From assembly GCA_034440575.1 (NCBI GenBank), contig JAOTOL010001616.1, positions 2,296,501-2,360,500 of the forward strand: a DNA stretch of 64,000 nt. The letters run 5' to 3'. A model generated the notes under the pieces. It searched no databases. It worked only from the letters and a program-made list of their open reading frames with translations, and had not been told where the DNA came from. This document shows positions 1 to 13,534 of this stretch, one piece after another (positions within the stretch are counted from its first letter, which is position 1; every line of letters begins with the position of its first letter). The position numbers and the translations under genes are program-made. The stretch comes from Imbricaverruca yamaguchii (Eukaryota; Arthropoda; Thecostraca; Neoverrucidae).

Positions 1-26
1 AGCCGGACGCTCTACCGGCAACCGGA

Positions 27-205
27 CACATATACGTTAAAAAATGTGCGCATGTAGCAGATGTACGCATGACAAATGTACACGCAACATACGTGTGGCA
101 AAGGTGCGTATGCGAAAATGTACCTAAAAGCAAATGTGCGTAAACGTAGCAGTACGTTAACGTAAAAGTATGCAATGGCAAATGTACGTATGCACATTTA
201 GGTAT
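27..205 (-). repeat. Degenerate 16-bp repeat array, left (reverse) arm
   Basis: About ten degenerate units read as GCAAATGTACGTAWGC on the plus strand, the reverse complement of the unit TACGTACATTTGCGYT that fills the larger array at 1766-2476. Together the two arrays form an inverted pair around the LINE relic. The array may start before the window edge. The short open frame on the minus strand is a by-product of the repeat. Confidence 0.75.
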
Positions 206-244
206 GGGGCATTAGGTATGGTACATCAACTCATGCATTACAGG

Positions 245-1765
245 TTGTGAACTGCCACTGTTATGTACGGTGATGGTAACACCCCTGCGCAAAAGTGGTG
301 ACGAAAACGACCCACACAACTACGGGGAAATGCCGATATTGCCAGTGGTCGAGAAAAAAAACTCCACGAGCGTGTGGTGTGTACACAGCTGATAGACTAT
401 ATGACTAGTCATCATTTGCTGTGCGCAGGACAGTACGGCTTCCGGCCTGGCCTGTCTAACAAGATGGCTCTCCTAGACACGACCTCCCACGCTTCCCTCA
501 AAATCTGCCAAGGCGAAATCACTGCACTGGTTGCAGCTGACACCTCAAAGGCGTTCGACAGCGTGGAGCACAATCGCCTCATGGACAAGCTCGGATGGTA
601 TGGAGTAAACTCCGCATGGTTTCGAGCGTGGCTTGAGGGCCGTACGCAAACGGTGAAAAAGTATAGCCATCTGTCGGTAACACATGGTGTGGGCAAGGCT
701 CGATCCTAGGACCGGTCATGTTCCTAATATTCTCCAATGACCTCCCACAACATATTTCACACGGCAAGATTGTTATGTATGCTGATGATGTACAGTTCCT
801 CGACTCCGAGCAGCGACACGAAATCACAGCCATCAGCCAACGATTGAATGAATCACTGTCAGTCGCCATGAACTGGTTCATCCAGAATCGACTAAAAGTA
901 AATCCCTCCAAGACTGAGATGATTGTTCTCCAATCTTCTAGACAGCATACGCCTGTGGAATTGTCTGTTCGTATGGGGCAGTTGGAAATAGTACCCACGA
1001 AATCTGTGAAGTTACTTGGTGTGAAAATTGACCCACACCTGTCATGGAATATGCATGTATCTTCTGTTGTGCGTCGGTGTAGCCGCATACTCACTGGACT
1101 CGCTAGACTGCGTCATAAGTTTTCTCGCACTACGAAACGGGTGCTAATTGAGGCACTCGTGTTCCCCACATAAGATAATGTGTGTCTGTCTGCGGAAGTT
1201 GTAGCAAGGCCCAGAAACGACGCATTCAAAAATGCATAAACTTTGGTGCAAGGATTGTCGCCGGCTTACACTACCGGGATCATGTGTCGCCAACGTTGAA
1301 AGAACTAGGATGGCTGCAATTGGACGACATCATATCCGAGGCAGATGCTCACTCAGTTTTCAAAATTATGAACGAGTTCACTGGCTCAGAACTCATTCGC
1401 GGTAAACTTAACTGTCGCTCAACTGTGCCGCAACGGAGCACCAGAGCCACGGCTAACGGGGAGCTCCAGGTACCACGATGCCGCACAGAATTCGCGCGCC
1501 GCTCCTTCATACCGAGAGCTTGCCGAATGTGGAACAATCTGCCCCCAGATGTGAGGAATTCAGGCGGCTACAATGTTTTCAGGAGGAGGCTTTCGGTCAT
1601 GCTGCGCATGTCTGGGCTCTAATTTTCGTGTATGCTCAAATTTGTATGGTTTCCGTGTTATGAGTGTATGATCGTGGCGATGGTGTGTGCGGCACTTTGC
1701 CGCACCTGAAACGGAAACTGAAAAACCTTGCTCGGGAGGATCCGAAAATACATTACATTATATAG
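245..1765 (+). pseudogene. Decayed non-LTR retrotransposon (LINE) fragment, reverse-transcriptase part
   Basis: A 5-prime truncated LINE coding for the reverse transcriptase that copies element RNA at a nicked chromosomal target. Coding similarity is seen in at least four frame segments. About 245-345 holds a degraded version of the conserved PLFKSGD...NYRPIS region. 346-690 holds QYGFRPG and the SKAFDSVEH motif with the first catalytic aspartate. 690-1173 holds SILGPVMFLIF and the catalytic YADD box at 778-789, then KVNPSKTE and KLLGVKID. 1182-1622 holds the C-terminal region ending in a WNNLPPDVR-type motif. Frameshifts near 346, 690 and 1173 make it non-functional. The endonuclease and ORF1 parts are absent. 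The 3-prime region (1623-1765) ends in a simple ATTACATTATAT stretch at the right 16-bp array. The arrangement is of the CR1/Jockey-like type; the exact clade is not determined. Confidence 0.85.
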
Positions 1766-2476
1766 GAACATTTGCATTTACGTACATTTGTTCGCACGTA
1801 CTTTTCCATGTACGAACATTTTAACTAGCGTTGATTCATACGTACATGTACGCTCACATACCTTTGCGTTTGCGTGCATTTGTGCATACACACATTTGCG
1901 CTGACATTCTCTTGCACTTAGGTACGTTCACGCATACGTACATTTGTGCTTGCGTACATTTGCGTTTACGTACTTTTGCGCTTAGGTATATTTACAATTG
2001 CGCACATTTACGCTTACGTACATTTACGCAAGCGCACGTTTGCGCTTACGTACATTTGCGCATGGATACATTGGTGCTTACGCACTTTTGCGATTACGTA
2101 CATTTGCGTTTACGTACATTTGCGCATACGTACGTTTGCGCTTGCGTGCATTTCCTCTTGTGTACTTTTGCGATGACCTATTTTTGAGCTTACGTACAAT
2201 TGTGGTTACGTACATTTCCGCTTTCGAACATTTTGCCCTACTTTTTCCATGCGTACATTTGCTCTTGCGTACATCTGCGATCCGTGCATTTGGCATGTGT
2301 ACTTTGGTACTTTTGTGCAACTGCTCTTACGCTCATCTGCAATAAGTACTTTTGCGCATACGTACATTTACGTACGTGCATTTGCTCACGTACATCTTCC
2401 ATACGTACATTTACGTACGTGCGTTTGCTCGCGTACATCTGCCATACGTACACTTGTCCTTACGTACATTTGTCCT
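1766..2476 (+). repeat. Degenerate 16-bp minisatellite, right (forward) arm
   Basis: About 44 units of roughly TACGTACATTTGCGYT with period 16, best preserved at 2025-2160. Units are rich in GTAC and TACGTA palindromes. Because 48 nt is three units, the array yields open frames of 60-118 codons in several frames on both strands; these show only a 16-residue periodic pattern and are not genes. The array is in inverted orientation to 27-205. Confidence 0.85.
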
Positions 2477-3165
2477 AGGATCGCCTTACCGCCAATGCCG
2501 GGAATCCGGCGGCAGCTGAAGCTACCTTTTCTGAATTCCCAGCCTTAATCGAAGAGTCCCTCAAGATTGGTGCTCATGTAATATACAAAAATAGTTTGTT
2601 GTAAAGTTGATTCAGGATTATAGTGAGCTATGCACATGGATATAATGGCATATATGTCGCTTCCATATACGTCACTCAGGAGGCGGCTGGACCCAATCAT
2701 TCGGACTGAGCTTCAACCATCGAACACATTCCACCGATGGATCTATCGCCCGGAAACGTTGGACACATTACACAGATTTCGTTATTGTCTGGAAGCACTG
2801 CACATATTTCTTATAGATACGGTTGTCGTCCGGAAAAAGCCTGCATGAACCGTACAAGCGTTGTTCTCTCAACTGCAAGCAATATTCACCGCTGAGTCAT
2901 CATGCACCAATGGGACAATGACAAGCCAAGCATTAATATCGCCCTCATCCATGAATTTGCTCAGCATATAAGCGCCACTTCCGTCAGAGTAATGCAGTAT
3001 GATATAGTATAAATATCAGTACCTCTAAGCATATCATTTGTACATAAATTTGGTCGCAGTTATTACTGACGTGTTTTTGTGAATCAGGGCTCAATTTGTA
3101 ATCATAGCTTGTTCCATGAACCCTGGCCCCAACACCCGATCCATGAAATTCAGCTCAACGGCAGT
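2477..3165. other. Unassigned unique sequence
   Basis: No repeat, long open frame or recognisable motif. The longest frame, 72 codons at 2630, has no recognisable similarity. Confidence 0.5.
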
Positions 3166-3169
3166 AATC

Positions 3170-3385
3170 TTACCGAGAGTTTAACGTGCCGTTAATGCAC
3201 CGACACGGCCACCCCGGTAGCTCGACCCTGGCCTTATCGGGCCAGTTGCCAACTGACCTTGCCAATCGGGGACTAAATGCGAGCTTGTAAAGCGACTCGA
3301 ATCCTGTCTTTTCAGGACAGGAGAGACCAGCACAGACCAGCTCTTTGACTGAGCTCCCGGGGTGGCTGACATAGTGCATAGTGGT
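3170..3385 (-). mobile_element. Probable tRNA-derived SINE
   Basis: Read on the minus strand the segment begins with a tRNA-like head. A box A-like GAGCTCAGTC lies near 3355, and a box B-like GGATTCGAGTC is complementary to 3294-3304. An unrelated body follows, ending near GGCACGTTAAAC (about 3180). A CCTGTC/GACAGG stem near 3304-3325 is compatible with a tRNA arm. No target-site duplication was found, so the limits are approximate. It differs from SINE-A and SINE-B in this window. A degenerate tRNA pseudogene is the alternative. Confidence 0.5.
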
Positions 3386-5020
3386 ATAGTATACCGTTCG
3401 GCATGTTTGCCAAAATCACAACAGTGCAATTACAGAAGTATCATTATGATAAAGCTGCTCGCTCCAATTGTTAATCGTAATATCAACGCATTTAGATTCC
3501 TAATTTCCATGCGACAACCATAGACGTAGTGCCAATTTTCGAAAATATTGTGAGGGAACCATCACCTTCAACACTAATAGTGAGCCCATGGATCCAGGCT
3601 GATCACCCAGTCCTAATTAAATATAATAAGTTATGACAGGTGAGGAAAGGGTGAGATAACGTTCGGAGAAAAAATTCAATAGTTCCTGAAATTAATACAC
3701 AGAGATCATGGTAGGCGCCTGCTCGTACACAAAAAGTAAACAGCTTGATTGTAACGTGGTTCACAAGGATGATTATATGATGACAGCAAATCGTGGCAAG
3801 CACTGGTGGAGTTACTTCATACGGAGATTGGATGGCTATGAAAATTCAATTTCTCAGCATGTGGCTGGACAAAGACCACTCAGCAACATATAGGCAATTT
3901 TTCTCAGTAGTTCCAGAATTCCATATATGTTCATGAGCAGATACCCGAATCACTGAGGCTCAAATCATGGGTACTTGGTTGATAGCTATACCACTATACC
4001 ACGCATGGACTTGATAGTTATACCACGCATGGAAATTTGGTTTAAAATGTGACAAAATACACCTTAGCTTTTCGAAAGTTGGTCTGCAACTGGACATCGC
4101 TTCTAAATTTGTTCATTCAATCTCCATTCATTTAAACTTCCTTCGATTCCACTTCTCTTTCTTTAACTTTTTGCCTTCTTACCTTTTTTCGTTACGATCG
4201 AACAGTAGAATGTAGCCTGAACCAAGATACCACGATCAATGCATAGCATAAGAGTAGCATTGTAGCATATTGTACGACATACCAAATTCATTGTTTTGGT
4301 GCATGGCTGTATATGTAATGTATATAATGTTTTGTAAGATGTGTTCAATGACGATGCAAGGGAAAGGCACGTCTTATCTTCATGGCTGGAGACCCAGAGT
4401 CGGCCGTGAGTCTGTACACGCCTGGCTTGATGCGTTGGTCAAACCAGTGTTGGACATGATGCACCATTTTGTCGAGTATTAAGCCCTCCATGAATCAAGG
4501 TTTGGTCGTCGTAATTCTGCTGCTTTCCTGGATTGAGACTGGTAGATAAGTTCTATTGATGTATGTGTTTTAAGATTTGCTTTACCAGCGCCGTGCTGTT
4601 ACCACCAATTCCTCCCAATACAAAATGAAAGCCTTGGTAAGAGTGTTTTTTAAATCCATGTTCTGACTGAACGAGGCTTCTCAAGGTGATGTGGACTGCC
4701 ACCATCGCCTTCATTAAAGATAGAAATCAATGGCACTGCTTCACTTGCAAAACATGCCAAAAAGAAACTTTTCCGTTGTGCTTCAGTTCATCTTGACCTG
4801 ACCCCAGCCCGGCTTAGTTACAACGGACAGGCCTTTCCCTGGCCTGGCCGGCCCAAAATGTGGATTATCTACCGCTCTAGTATTTGGCTAGAAATGTGAA
4901 AAGCTCGAGCTCGTGCGATAGTATAAAGACGTCCACCTGTGCTCTTGGCACAGTGTCTTGCCTTGTGAATAAATATACTGACAAAAGGATGCCGCGTGCA
5001 CCGATGCTCAGATTTATTCC
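3386..5020. other. Unassigned AT-rich unique sequence
   Basis: No gene or element recognised. A small direct repeat of the phrase GATAGYTATACCAC occurs near 3983-4035. Open frames are short (up to 70 codons) and unconvincing. Confidence 0.5.
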
Positions 5021-5103
5021 AAATGACAGACTGCTTGATTGATTGATTATTGGGGTTTTAGGGTGCGTCAACCCTATGGGGTTTTATTGCAGTAAATGAC
5101 AGA
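5021..5103 (-). mobile_element. Micro-retroposon copy M1 with 10-bp target-site duplication
   Basis: A 63-bp insertion (5031-5093) lies between two exact copies of AAATGACAGA (5021-5030 and 5094-5103). On the minus strand it contains an AGGGT/ACCCT stem and ends in a TCAA-repeat tail, laid out like copies M2-M4. It is the most diverged of the four. Only the duplication and the hairpin-plus-tail layout support the call. Confidence 0.6.
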
Positions 5104-5300
5104 AAAGTACACCTTATGCCCTGTTGCCGTCCAAAACCACGGGAGAAGCGCCAAGTAGGATATCATCACAAGAGCAATGCCATTTTAGGTCCCGCTGCTG
5201 ATGTGTGTCTCGCAAGAATAGTGTTGCAGACTTTTCGGTCTGAATTGAGACCCCGATGCTCGCTCAGGAGAGGGTCAAGTTGTTTGACCACTCGGCCACA
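5104..5300 (-). mobile_element. tRNA-Leu/Ser-like SINE head
   Basis: On the minus strand a perfect box A, TGGCCGAGTGG, is complementary to 5288-5298. About 45 nt further on comes a box B-like GGTCTCAATTC with one mismatch from consensus. The body toward 5104 is unrecognised. It may be the remnant of a tRNA-derived SINE into or beside which M1 inserted. Confidence 0.4.
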
Positions 5301-5985
5301 CACAAACCACATTCATTTGCTGAACACATATTGCTAGGTTTATCGGTCGTATACTAGGTGTCCTCCGGCATTTGAACTCAAATGCAATGTCTCTATTTGT
5401 ATTCCAAATTTCACTAGCATTTTTAGATCCATTGGTAATTATAGTCCCCTCCGTTCCGCACCAAATTCAGCACCGTCCAACTTCTGCAAGGTATAATACA
5501 TCAGACTTAATGCTTAATGCCTGCTATTTTCACACTTTCTTCTCCTTAATATGCTCCTCATGCAGCATAACAAAATTAATATAAAATATGCAAACATCCC
5601 AGGTAGTTGGATTCGCCGGGTCAAACTTTGGCTTCACAGGCTCGACAAGAGGAAACATCAAGTCTAACACCGTCACGCGGTTGCCGGATGTTGGTAGCCA
5701 GTCGCTTAGCAACCTTGTTCTACATGTGTGCCCCTACATCCGTACGAACTACCGTTAGATCCAAAGTTGTGTCCATCCATGGGTAATTTCATGATGCGCA
5801 TTCCAAGATTTCCGGCTGCCCGGAAAATCAGCGTGGTCTGCACATCCGACTCTTTTCCACACTGCTTTCGCGAGTGCGGTTGTCCGCATCACTGCTGCCA
5901 AATTACGGACGGATATTTCAACTTACCATTACGTGTGCGACCTCATCTGCACCACATTAGCATCTCGGTCACGGCGCCATCTGCG
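5301..5985. other. Unassigned unique sequence
   Basis: Nothing recognised. Frames up to 131 codons (from 5728) run into the SINE downstream and have no recognisable motif. Confidence 0.5.
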
Positions 5986-6201
5986 GCCCTCAGACATGTT
6001 TGTTTGTTTGTTTGTTTATTGGTTGGTTCACGACACACTTTATGCACATTCACGGCTAATGGCGCCGCCCACACTGTTTCGCCGGTGGGCCGCGGGATTT
6101 GGAAATGTCCTGAGTGGCGCTAGAGTCGAACCTCGGACCTTTGGTACCCATAGCCCGACACCTTAACCACTCGGCCATCCCCGTCCCGCCCTCAGACATG
6201 T
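5986..6201 (-). mobile_element. SINE-A, complete copy with 14-bp target-site duplication
   Basis: A 188-bp tRNA-derived SINE on the minus strand (6000-6187). It is bounded by the exact duplication GCCCTCAGACATGT at 5986-5999 and 6188-6201. The head has a perfect RNA polymerase III box A, TGGCCGAGTGG (complement of 6167-6177), and box B, GTTCGACTC (complement of 6123-6131). This resembles class II tRNAs (Leu/Ser). The body contains GAAACAGTGTGGGCGG, and the 3-prime end is a run of AAAC. It would be transcribed by Pol III and mobilised by a LINE; the partner is unknown. The second complete copy is at 36647. Confidence 0.92.
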
Positions 6202-6483
6202 GGGTCATATTTGTGTTGTATGCGGGGTCGATGCTTATACCGGCGTGTGTGTCGCACCGAGCATCAATCTTCCACGCGCCAGATATTGGACATTGCTGCG
6301 GCGGTCAACATCAGGAAATGAGCGCCCAATCCCCACCGCAGTGGGTGACCAGTTCGGTGTACGTACTGGTGCCGATCACACGTCAGACGGACCTTCACAC
6401 TGGTTAGTGGCCCGGTCACCAGGTCGGTTTTCAGACTGGCCAGTGGTCTTAAGAGACAGACTTATCTTGAGACTGTCTCTCCG

Positions 6484-6485
<2 letters not shown>
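6202..6485. other. Unassigned unique sequence
   Basis: Nothing recognised apart from three spaced copies of a CAGACYGGCCAGTGG-like phrase near 6380-6450. Confidence 0.4.

Positions 6486-6576
<91 letters not shown>
6486..6576. repeat. (TA)n microsatellite
   Basis: About 45 uninterrupted TA units, directly readable. Confidence 0.98.
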
Positions 6577-8365
<1,789 letters not shown>

Positions 8366-8600
8366 AAAACACCACTCAGCGGTGCCCACGTCACCCGTCA
8401 AAACACTACTCAGCGGTGTGCGCGTCACCCGTCAAAACACTACTCAACGGTGTGCCCGTCACCCGTCAAAACACCACCCAGCGGCTGGGGCGTCATGGCG
8501 TCAGCAGCTGGGGTGTCGTGTAGCTACACATATGACGAGGCAAGCTGGACAGTAGCGTCAGCAGCTGGGGTGTCAGTTAGCTACATGTATGACATGTGTA
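8366..8600. repeat. Small tandem repeats of 34 bp and 56 bp
   Basis: Three and a half units of period 34 start at 8366, 8400, 8434 and 8468 (core CACTACTCAGCGGTGT). They are followed by two units of period 56 starting at 8499 and 8555 (core GCGTCAGCAGCTGGGGTGTC). Short open frames here are repeat by-products. Confidence 0.85.
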
Positions 8601-11600
8601 CGGCGATCGTGATCAGTGTCGGTTGTTCATTTGTAGCCGCACCAAGTCAGCCAATTACAGTGCAGCATTTAAGCAAAAGAATATCCCTCGCCAAAGCGGA
8701 TTCGAAACGTATCGATCGATGATCGAGATTGTTCTGGCAGTCTCCACCTGCTGGAAATTATGTTGCCGCAGGCGGTGCCAGCCCTGTCGAGTTGCCGTGC
8801 GAGGAACTTGGTATGTGAAGATAAATACAGCCGAGTTATGCGGGTACAGCTGCGTTCGAAGGAACTATTCTTGCTGGTGTCAGAAAACATGTTTCACTGA
8901 AATTGGTAAACTTGGCGCGCGCACAGACAAGACAACGATATCGATCTCAATCGCCACACGCGTCATATGTCATAGGCGTCATCGTTATAAACGACACCAC
9001 ACCAACTCATTGTCATTGCAGACGTATATAACATTATTATTGGACTCTACCGATAAATATTAGATACTAGGCAACGTAGCAACCCCGCAAAACATGGGGT
9101 GATATTGGACACGATCTTGCAGCTGGAGGATTGGGGATGGGCTGTGGTATAAATGAATTAGCAGATATACAGGCTTAATTTCCATGCAGCTACTTACGTC
9201 GTTATATAAATTGAGAAGTAAATACGGTAGACACATTGGTTGCGTTGTATCTTTTAGACGGTCGGGAATAAGATGGAATAGCTATGTGCAATTGAAGACA
9301 TTGGTGCCACATTGCCCATTGTGATATTGTTGAAAGCCAATATTCCGTTTCTCTTCGTAGACTGATTTGTGAGTATTCTTGACTGTCTCACGTTGAAGCC
9401 ACAAGTGAGGTAGATTTTTTCATGACATTTCAAGGCAAATACAGGCTGTCTTCAGATGACTTCAGAACCGACTGCGGCCGCCATGATTGGGAACGATGCC
9501 ATGGAAAACGTCGTCGATAGCACGTGTTTTTGATTAAGCTCCGTACAAGCATCTAAATGGCCAGCTGGAGGAACACAGCATTAATGGAGCAGCTCTAGGC
9601 TGAACTGAAGAATGGTTGAGACAAAAACAAAGTATGGTTTTATGTAGACTTGTTAATTTACCTCACTGCAGCGAACTGATATGAATGGGTAACGACGGTG
9701 ATTAATCTAACAATATTCAACTAGAATTAGAGGACTTTAAAAAGGGGCTGATAAATGTTAGATGTTCTTCAACCATGGTAAACATAAGGCCGTGTAGTTG
9801 TGTTCTGAAGGGGGCTGCGAGTAATATTTACATTATAACAGGATTAATATTTAGGTTTATATATATTTGGGTGTAAAATTGGAGGTGGTGAACTGGATGT
9901 CATTGAAGAGGAAAATTATTTAGTCTTGGTCATTTCGAGGGCCCTTAAATGAGAAACATAATGTAGCTCATACCGGTATGTGGTGGTTGGAATGGTAGTG
10001 ATCATTACTAGGAGTGTTGAACGCTACTTTATGAGAGAATAACTTGAAAGTTATTTTATGAGAGACATCAAGTCTGTCACAAAGTCTCATAAGCAAAGAC
10101 TTTATGAGAGAACAAAATTGCACTTTGCCTATGTGCCTATCCGCGACCACACTTGGAATAGTGTGTACAAATATGGAAGTCTTCGTTGCAGTGGGACATA
10201 GTTCGGTATGCTTAGAAAACTCGTAAAGATACTGGACCTATCAGTGGATGAGATAAGTAATAACAATGTGAGATTTTTCTGACATTTGAAATGTACTTAC
10301 TCAGCCATAAGAGATTCAGAGATCCCATGACTGCGAAGCGTAGGAAAGTAGCATGATTAGATACTGCAGCTGTGCATGCTGCTCTCCAATTTAAGGAATA
10401 ACATACTGGTAATGAATTCAGGTTAAAAGAGTAAAAGGTTGTAGCACAATCAAACGGCAGCAAATTACCAGGTTGAGGATGGCTGGGCAATGGAATTGGC
10501 TGCCTGCTGATGCAGTGTGGAGTTCCTCATTGATTGCAATTAATATGGGGTTGATATTTATTTGGGTAAAATAATAGTACTTTTATGTTCCAGATTGTGC
10601 AGCTGATAGATAGAAATTGAAATAAATTAGTTGGCTTTGATATCAGTAGTTCTTTGATAGCATGCTTATAAATGATTAATTATGTTAGTAGCGGAGTAAG
10701 ATATGATTCAGAACCGAGCTCCGGGTATGTGATGCAGAAAGGATTGGTCATGAACAGCGCATCGGCGCAGACAGTTGCTGTAGAACTCAGGATATAGCGT
10801 TGGTTAGGAGGTCTCAACCTATTTTTGTCTCTCCTTACAGTATCTTCCCTGCACAGGCTTGGCCCGATGTTCCCCGTGCCTCCTCTTGACCCTTAAAACG
10901 TGATTACTAGTCTGCTTATGCTGGGTGTCATAGACACCTTGCCCTCGACAGAAGATTCCAAGTCGGGGGAATTGTAAACTTTCGAAACGTGTCACGAACA
11001 TTCCTCATCGCTCGTGACTGAGTCGTATTCCTGTGCTGGTATCACAAACTTACCTCAGCGTTTAGCTGAAAGGAAACCGTTATTTAGTTGTCTGTGGTTC
11101 GAATGCAGCATGCTAAAGTGATTAATGTTCAATTATTATTTCCCAATTCATCATATGTCGTGTCATCGCGAATATGTTAGTTTTGTTCACATTTCGTACA
11201 AAATTCGTACAGGACCGTGTGCAGGATTTCCTTGCCATAGTTTTATATTCACTGCCGATTAACATTCACCTGAAATAACCCACGGCTTATGATTGCATCG
11301 TTGCCACTGCTTATAAATGAACAAGACGGCACTTGTGCTACAGTACGTTTTACTGGGTTCAGCAATGATTAACCGATTCGCAAAATAACTTAATTAGTCA
11401 ACTCACTCTTAAATTAATCTAAGCTGATGTTCACATCTTCCCGGCTTCTAATCAAAACTTTGAACACAGTGGCCTCGCATGAGACGTGTTGGCAATTATG
11501 TCCCGGGAAATGAAGGTGAGCTGACGATCCTGAAAGGCTGTGCTCTGCATCGGATGATTAATTACCCATGGGAGGCGTGACATGGGAACCGGAGTATTAT

Positions 11601-11640
11601 CAACTGTACATTCACGTGCTCTTACTTGATCCTCTGGTGC
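8601..11640. other. Unassigned sequence, mostly AT-rich
   Basis: Three kilobases with no element recognised. The frame 8596-9063 is 155 codons and cysteine-rich in its middle, but it has no recognisable domain. 9070-11600 is stop-dense on both strands. Near 10020-10110 the phrase TTTATGAGAGA occurs three times. Confidence 0.5.
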
Positions 11641-11644
11641 TCTG

Positions 11645-11875
11645 GATAGACAGATATAGAGGCAGAACGATGGAGAGGCAAAGATATATAGAGACAGATA
11701 GATATGGAGATAAACAGACAGAGAGATGGACCGATAGGAGGATAGAACGACAGATCAATAGAACGATAGAACGATAGACGATAGAACGATAGACGATAGA
11801 AAGATAGAAAGATAGAAAGATAGAAAGATAAAACGATAAATTAAAAGAACGATATAGCGATGGAACGATATAACG
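11645..11875. repeat. Degenerate GATA/GACA microsatellite
   Basis: Purine-rich imperfect repeat of GATAGA, ACGATA and AAAGATAG units. It gives low-complexity open frames on both strands that are not genes. Confidence 0.9.
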
Positions 11876-12009
11876 ATTTTTCCGGGCGAAAAATGCAAGA
11901 GAATTGATGACGTCATAGTGAGGAGAAAACATGCTACGTATTGGTAAGCTATAAGATTATTTTATCTGCAAACTTCTAGGTGCTTCCTTCGTCATTGATT
12001 TCATAATAA

Positions 12010-12140
12010 TCCGACACTCGCACCGCTCGGGACATTTCCCAATCCCGCGGCCCACCGACGAAACAGTGTGGGCGGTGCTATTAGCCGTGAATGTGCAAAA
12101 AGCGCGTCGAGAACCAACCAATGGACAAACAAACAACAGA
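12010..12140 (+). mobile_element. SINE-A, 5-prime truncated copy
   Basis: The body and tail match the SINE-A copies at 5986 and 36647, from just after box B (CGACACTCGC) through GAAACAGTGTGGGCGG to an ACAAACAAAC tail. The pol III head is missing. No target-site duplication was found. Confidence 0.8.
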
Positions 12141-12161
12141 TTTAGTATTAATCGTTGTTTT

Positions 12162-12359
12162 GAGTAGATGGAAATTGGGGACGAGTAGCCTAGGGATAAG
12201 TCTCACGTCTCACAATCGAAAGGATGTGAGTTCGAGTCTCACCTGTCGCTACTCTTCGCCCGCGACCAATCGGCGTGAGAGATTGGCGACGCTACATGTC
12301 TCAACGTTCGATGTGTCGTAAAACCAATAACCAACCAACCAACCGAGTAGATGGAAATT
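12162..12359 (+). mobile_element. SINE-B, complete copy with 15-bp target-site duplication
   Basis: A 168-bp tRNA-derived SINE (12177-12344) between two exact copies of GAGTAGATGGAAATT (12162-12176 and 12345-12359). The head carries a box A-like TAGCCTAGGGA near 12186 and a perfect box B, GTTCGAGTC (12230-12238). The body has the core CGCGACCAATCGGCGTGAGA and then CGCTACATG. The tail is AACC repeats. It lies 20 bp downstream of a truncated SINE-A. Its 3-prime domain resembles the micro-retroposons M2-M4. Confidence 0.9.
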
Positions 12360-12902
12360 CATACAATGGTATGTTTTATTTACATCATCTGCGATTACGC
12401 CAGAAGTTGCCGCAATTTTCCGTTCTGCTGAGGGTCATGTCGCCAGGTCGATCAAGGAGTTCAGTCCTGTTGTATGCTGTACGTTCCGTTGCCACTTTCG
12501 TGATACATAAATCACTTAAGCAGTGAGCAAGACGAAAAATAACTCTTATTTTAATCAAACGTCATATATATGTAAGCATTGGTGGCGCTCCAGTGGTGAA
12601 GGGCTTTTCATCATCCAGCATCTGTACATGTAGGTTTTAGCATTTATGTACGAACAAAATGTGGATGCAATAACTTATTGCAGAGCATTTCAATATTTTA
12701 CAAGAAAGAAGTGTATAGACCTACATGGCACATGCGAGGTCCATCCTTACTGGTATATTGCGAATTGGGAGCAAATAGTGTCATTGCAAGCAGGATTGCC
12801 TTTGATTTTAATTGATTTCCGCTCGATTTTGTATGACAGTTTTACAAAAACAATTGGACAAAGAAGAATGTTTGGTTTCACCTCCAGAAAACCCCAAAAC
12901 AT
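12360..12902. other. Unassigned unique sequence
   Basis: Two frames of 83 and 92 codons (12275 and 12646) have no recognisable domain. The second runs into the 11-bp array. Confidence 0.4.
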
Positions 12903-13053
12903 CGAAAGCTTAGCGAAAGCTTAGCGAAAGTTTAGCGAAAGCTTAGCGAAAGCTTAGCGAAAGCTTAGCGAAAGCTTAGCGAAAGCTTAGCGAAAGCTTT
13001 GCGAAAGCTTGGCGAAGGTTTAGCGAAGGCTTAGCGAAGGCTTAGCGAAGGCT
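12903..13053. repeat. 11-bp minisatellite
   Basis: About fourteen units of CGAAAGCTTAG, each with an AAGCTT palindrome. Units drift to CGAAGGCTTAG toward the right edge. Confidence 0.95.
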
Positions 13054-13310
13054 AATTTTGGTGATCAACTTTCGCATGACGTTCACTAAAGTCCAAAACT
13101 TAATGCAACCTTGAAGTACATTTTCGTGTTTCGTTTCATGTCGTGACACATGCTTCATCTTCGCAGCAGTGGCACGGCTTCATTTTCCTCTGTGTCGTGC
13201 CGTCATCAAGTGTCCTGTCTGAGCGATTCCGACGGGGGTCGCCGCGCGGCTGAGCGCAGTCAGCGCTGGGTCAGCGGTAATGACGGACGCCCTGGGCGCT
13301 GAGGCTGCAG
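13054..13310. other. Unassigned sequence between arrays
   Basis: Unique sequence that becomes GC- and CpG-rich from about 13200. No gene is seen. Confidence 0.4.
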
Positions 13311-13470
13311 CCCCGCCGCTCGCCGTCAGCCCCGCCGCTCGCCGTCAGCGCCGGCGCTCGCCGTCAGCCCCGCCGCTCGCCGTCAGCCCCGCCGCTCGCC
13401 GTCAGCCCCGCCGCTCGCCGTCAGCCCCGCCGCTCGCCGTCAGCCCCGCCGCTCGCCGTCAGCGCCGGCG
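13311..13470. repeat. 19-bp GC-rich minisatellite
   Basis: About eight units of CCCCGCCGCTCGCCGTCAG with some variants. Three units make 57 nt, which produces a 19-residue periodic open frame that is not a gene. Confidence 0.93.
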
Positions 13471-13534
13471 CAATGAGTGCTTGCAAATACAGGATCTTTA
13501 TTTGCGTGCCAAACTGTCCATGTTATGAGTTGTG

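Noticed and set aside
8596..9063. 155-codon cysteine-rich frame
   Set aside because: No recognisable cysteine framework or domain, and the frame starts in a small tandem repeat.
12230..12238. Functional tRNA gene in SINE-B
   Set aside because: The head is followed by the SINE body, tail and target-site duplication; arms do not make a convincing mature tRNA.
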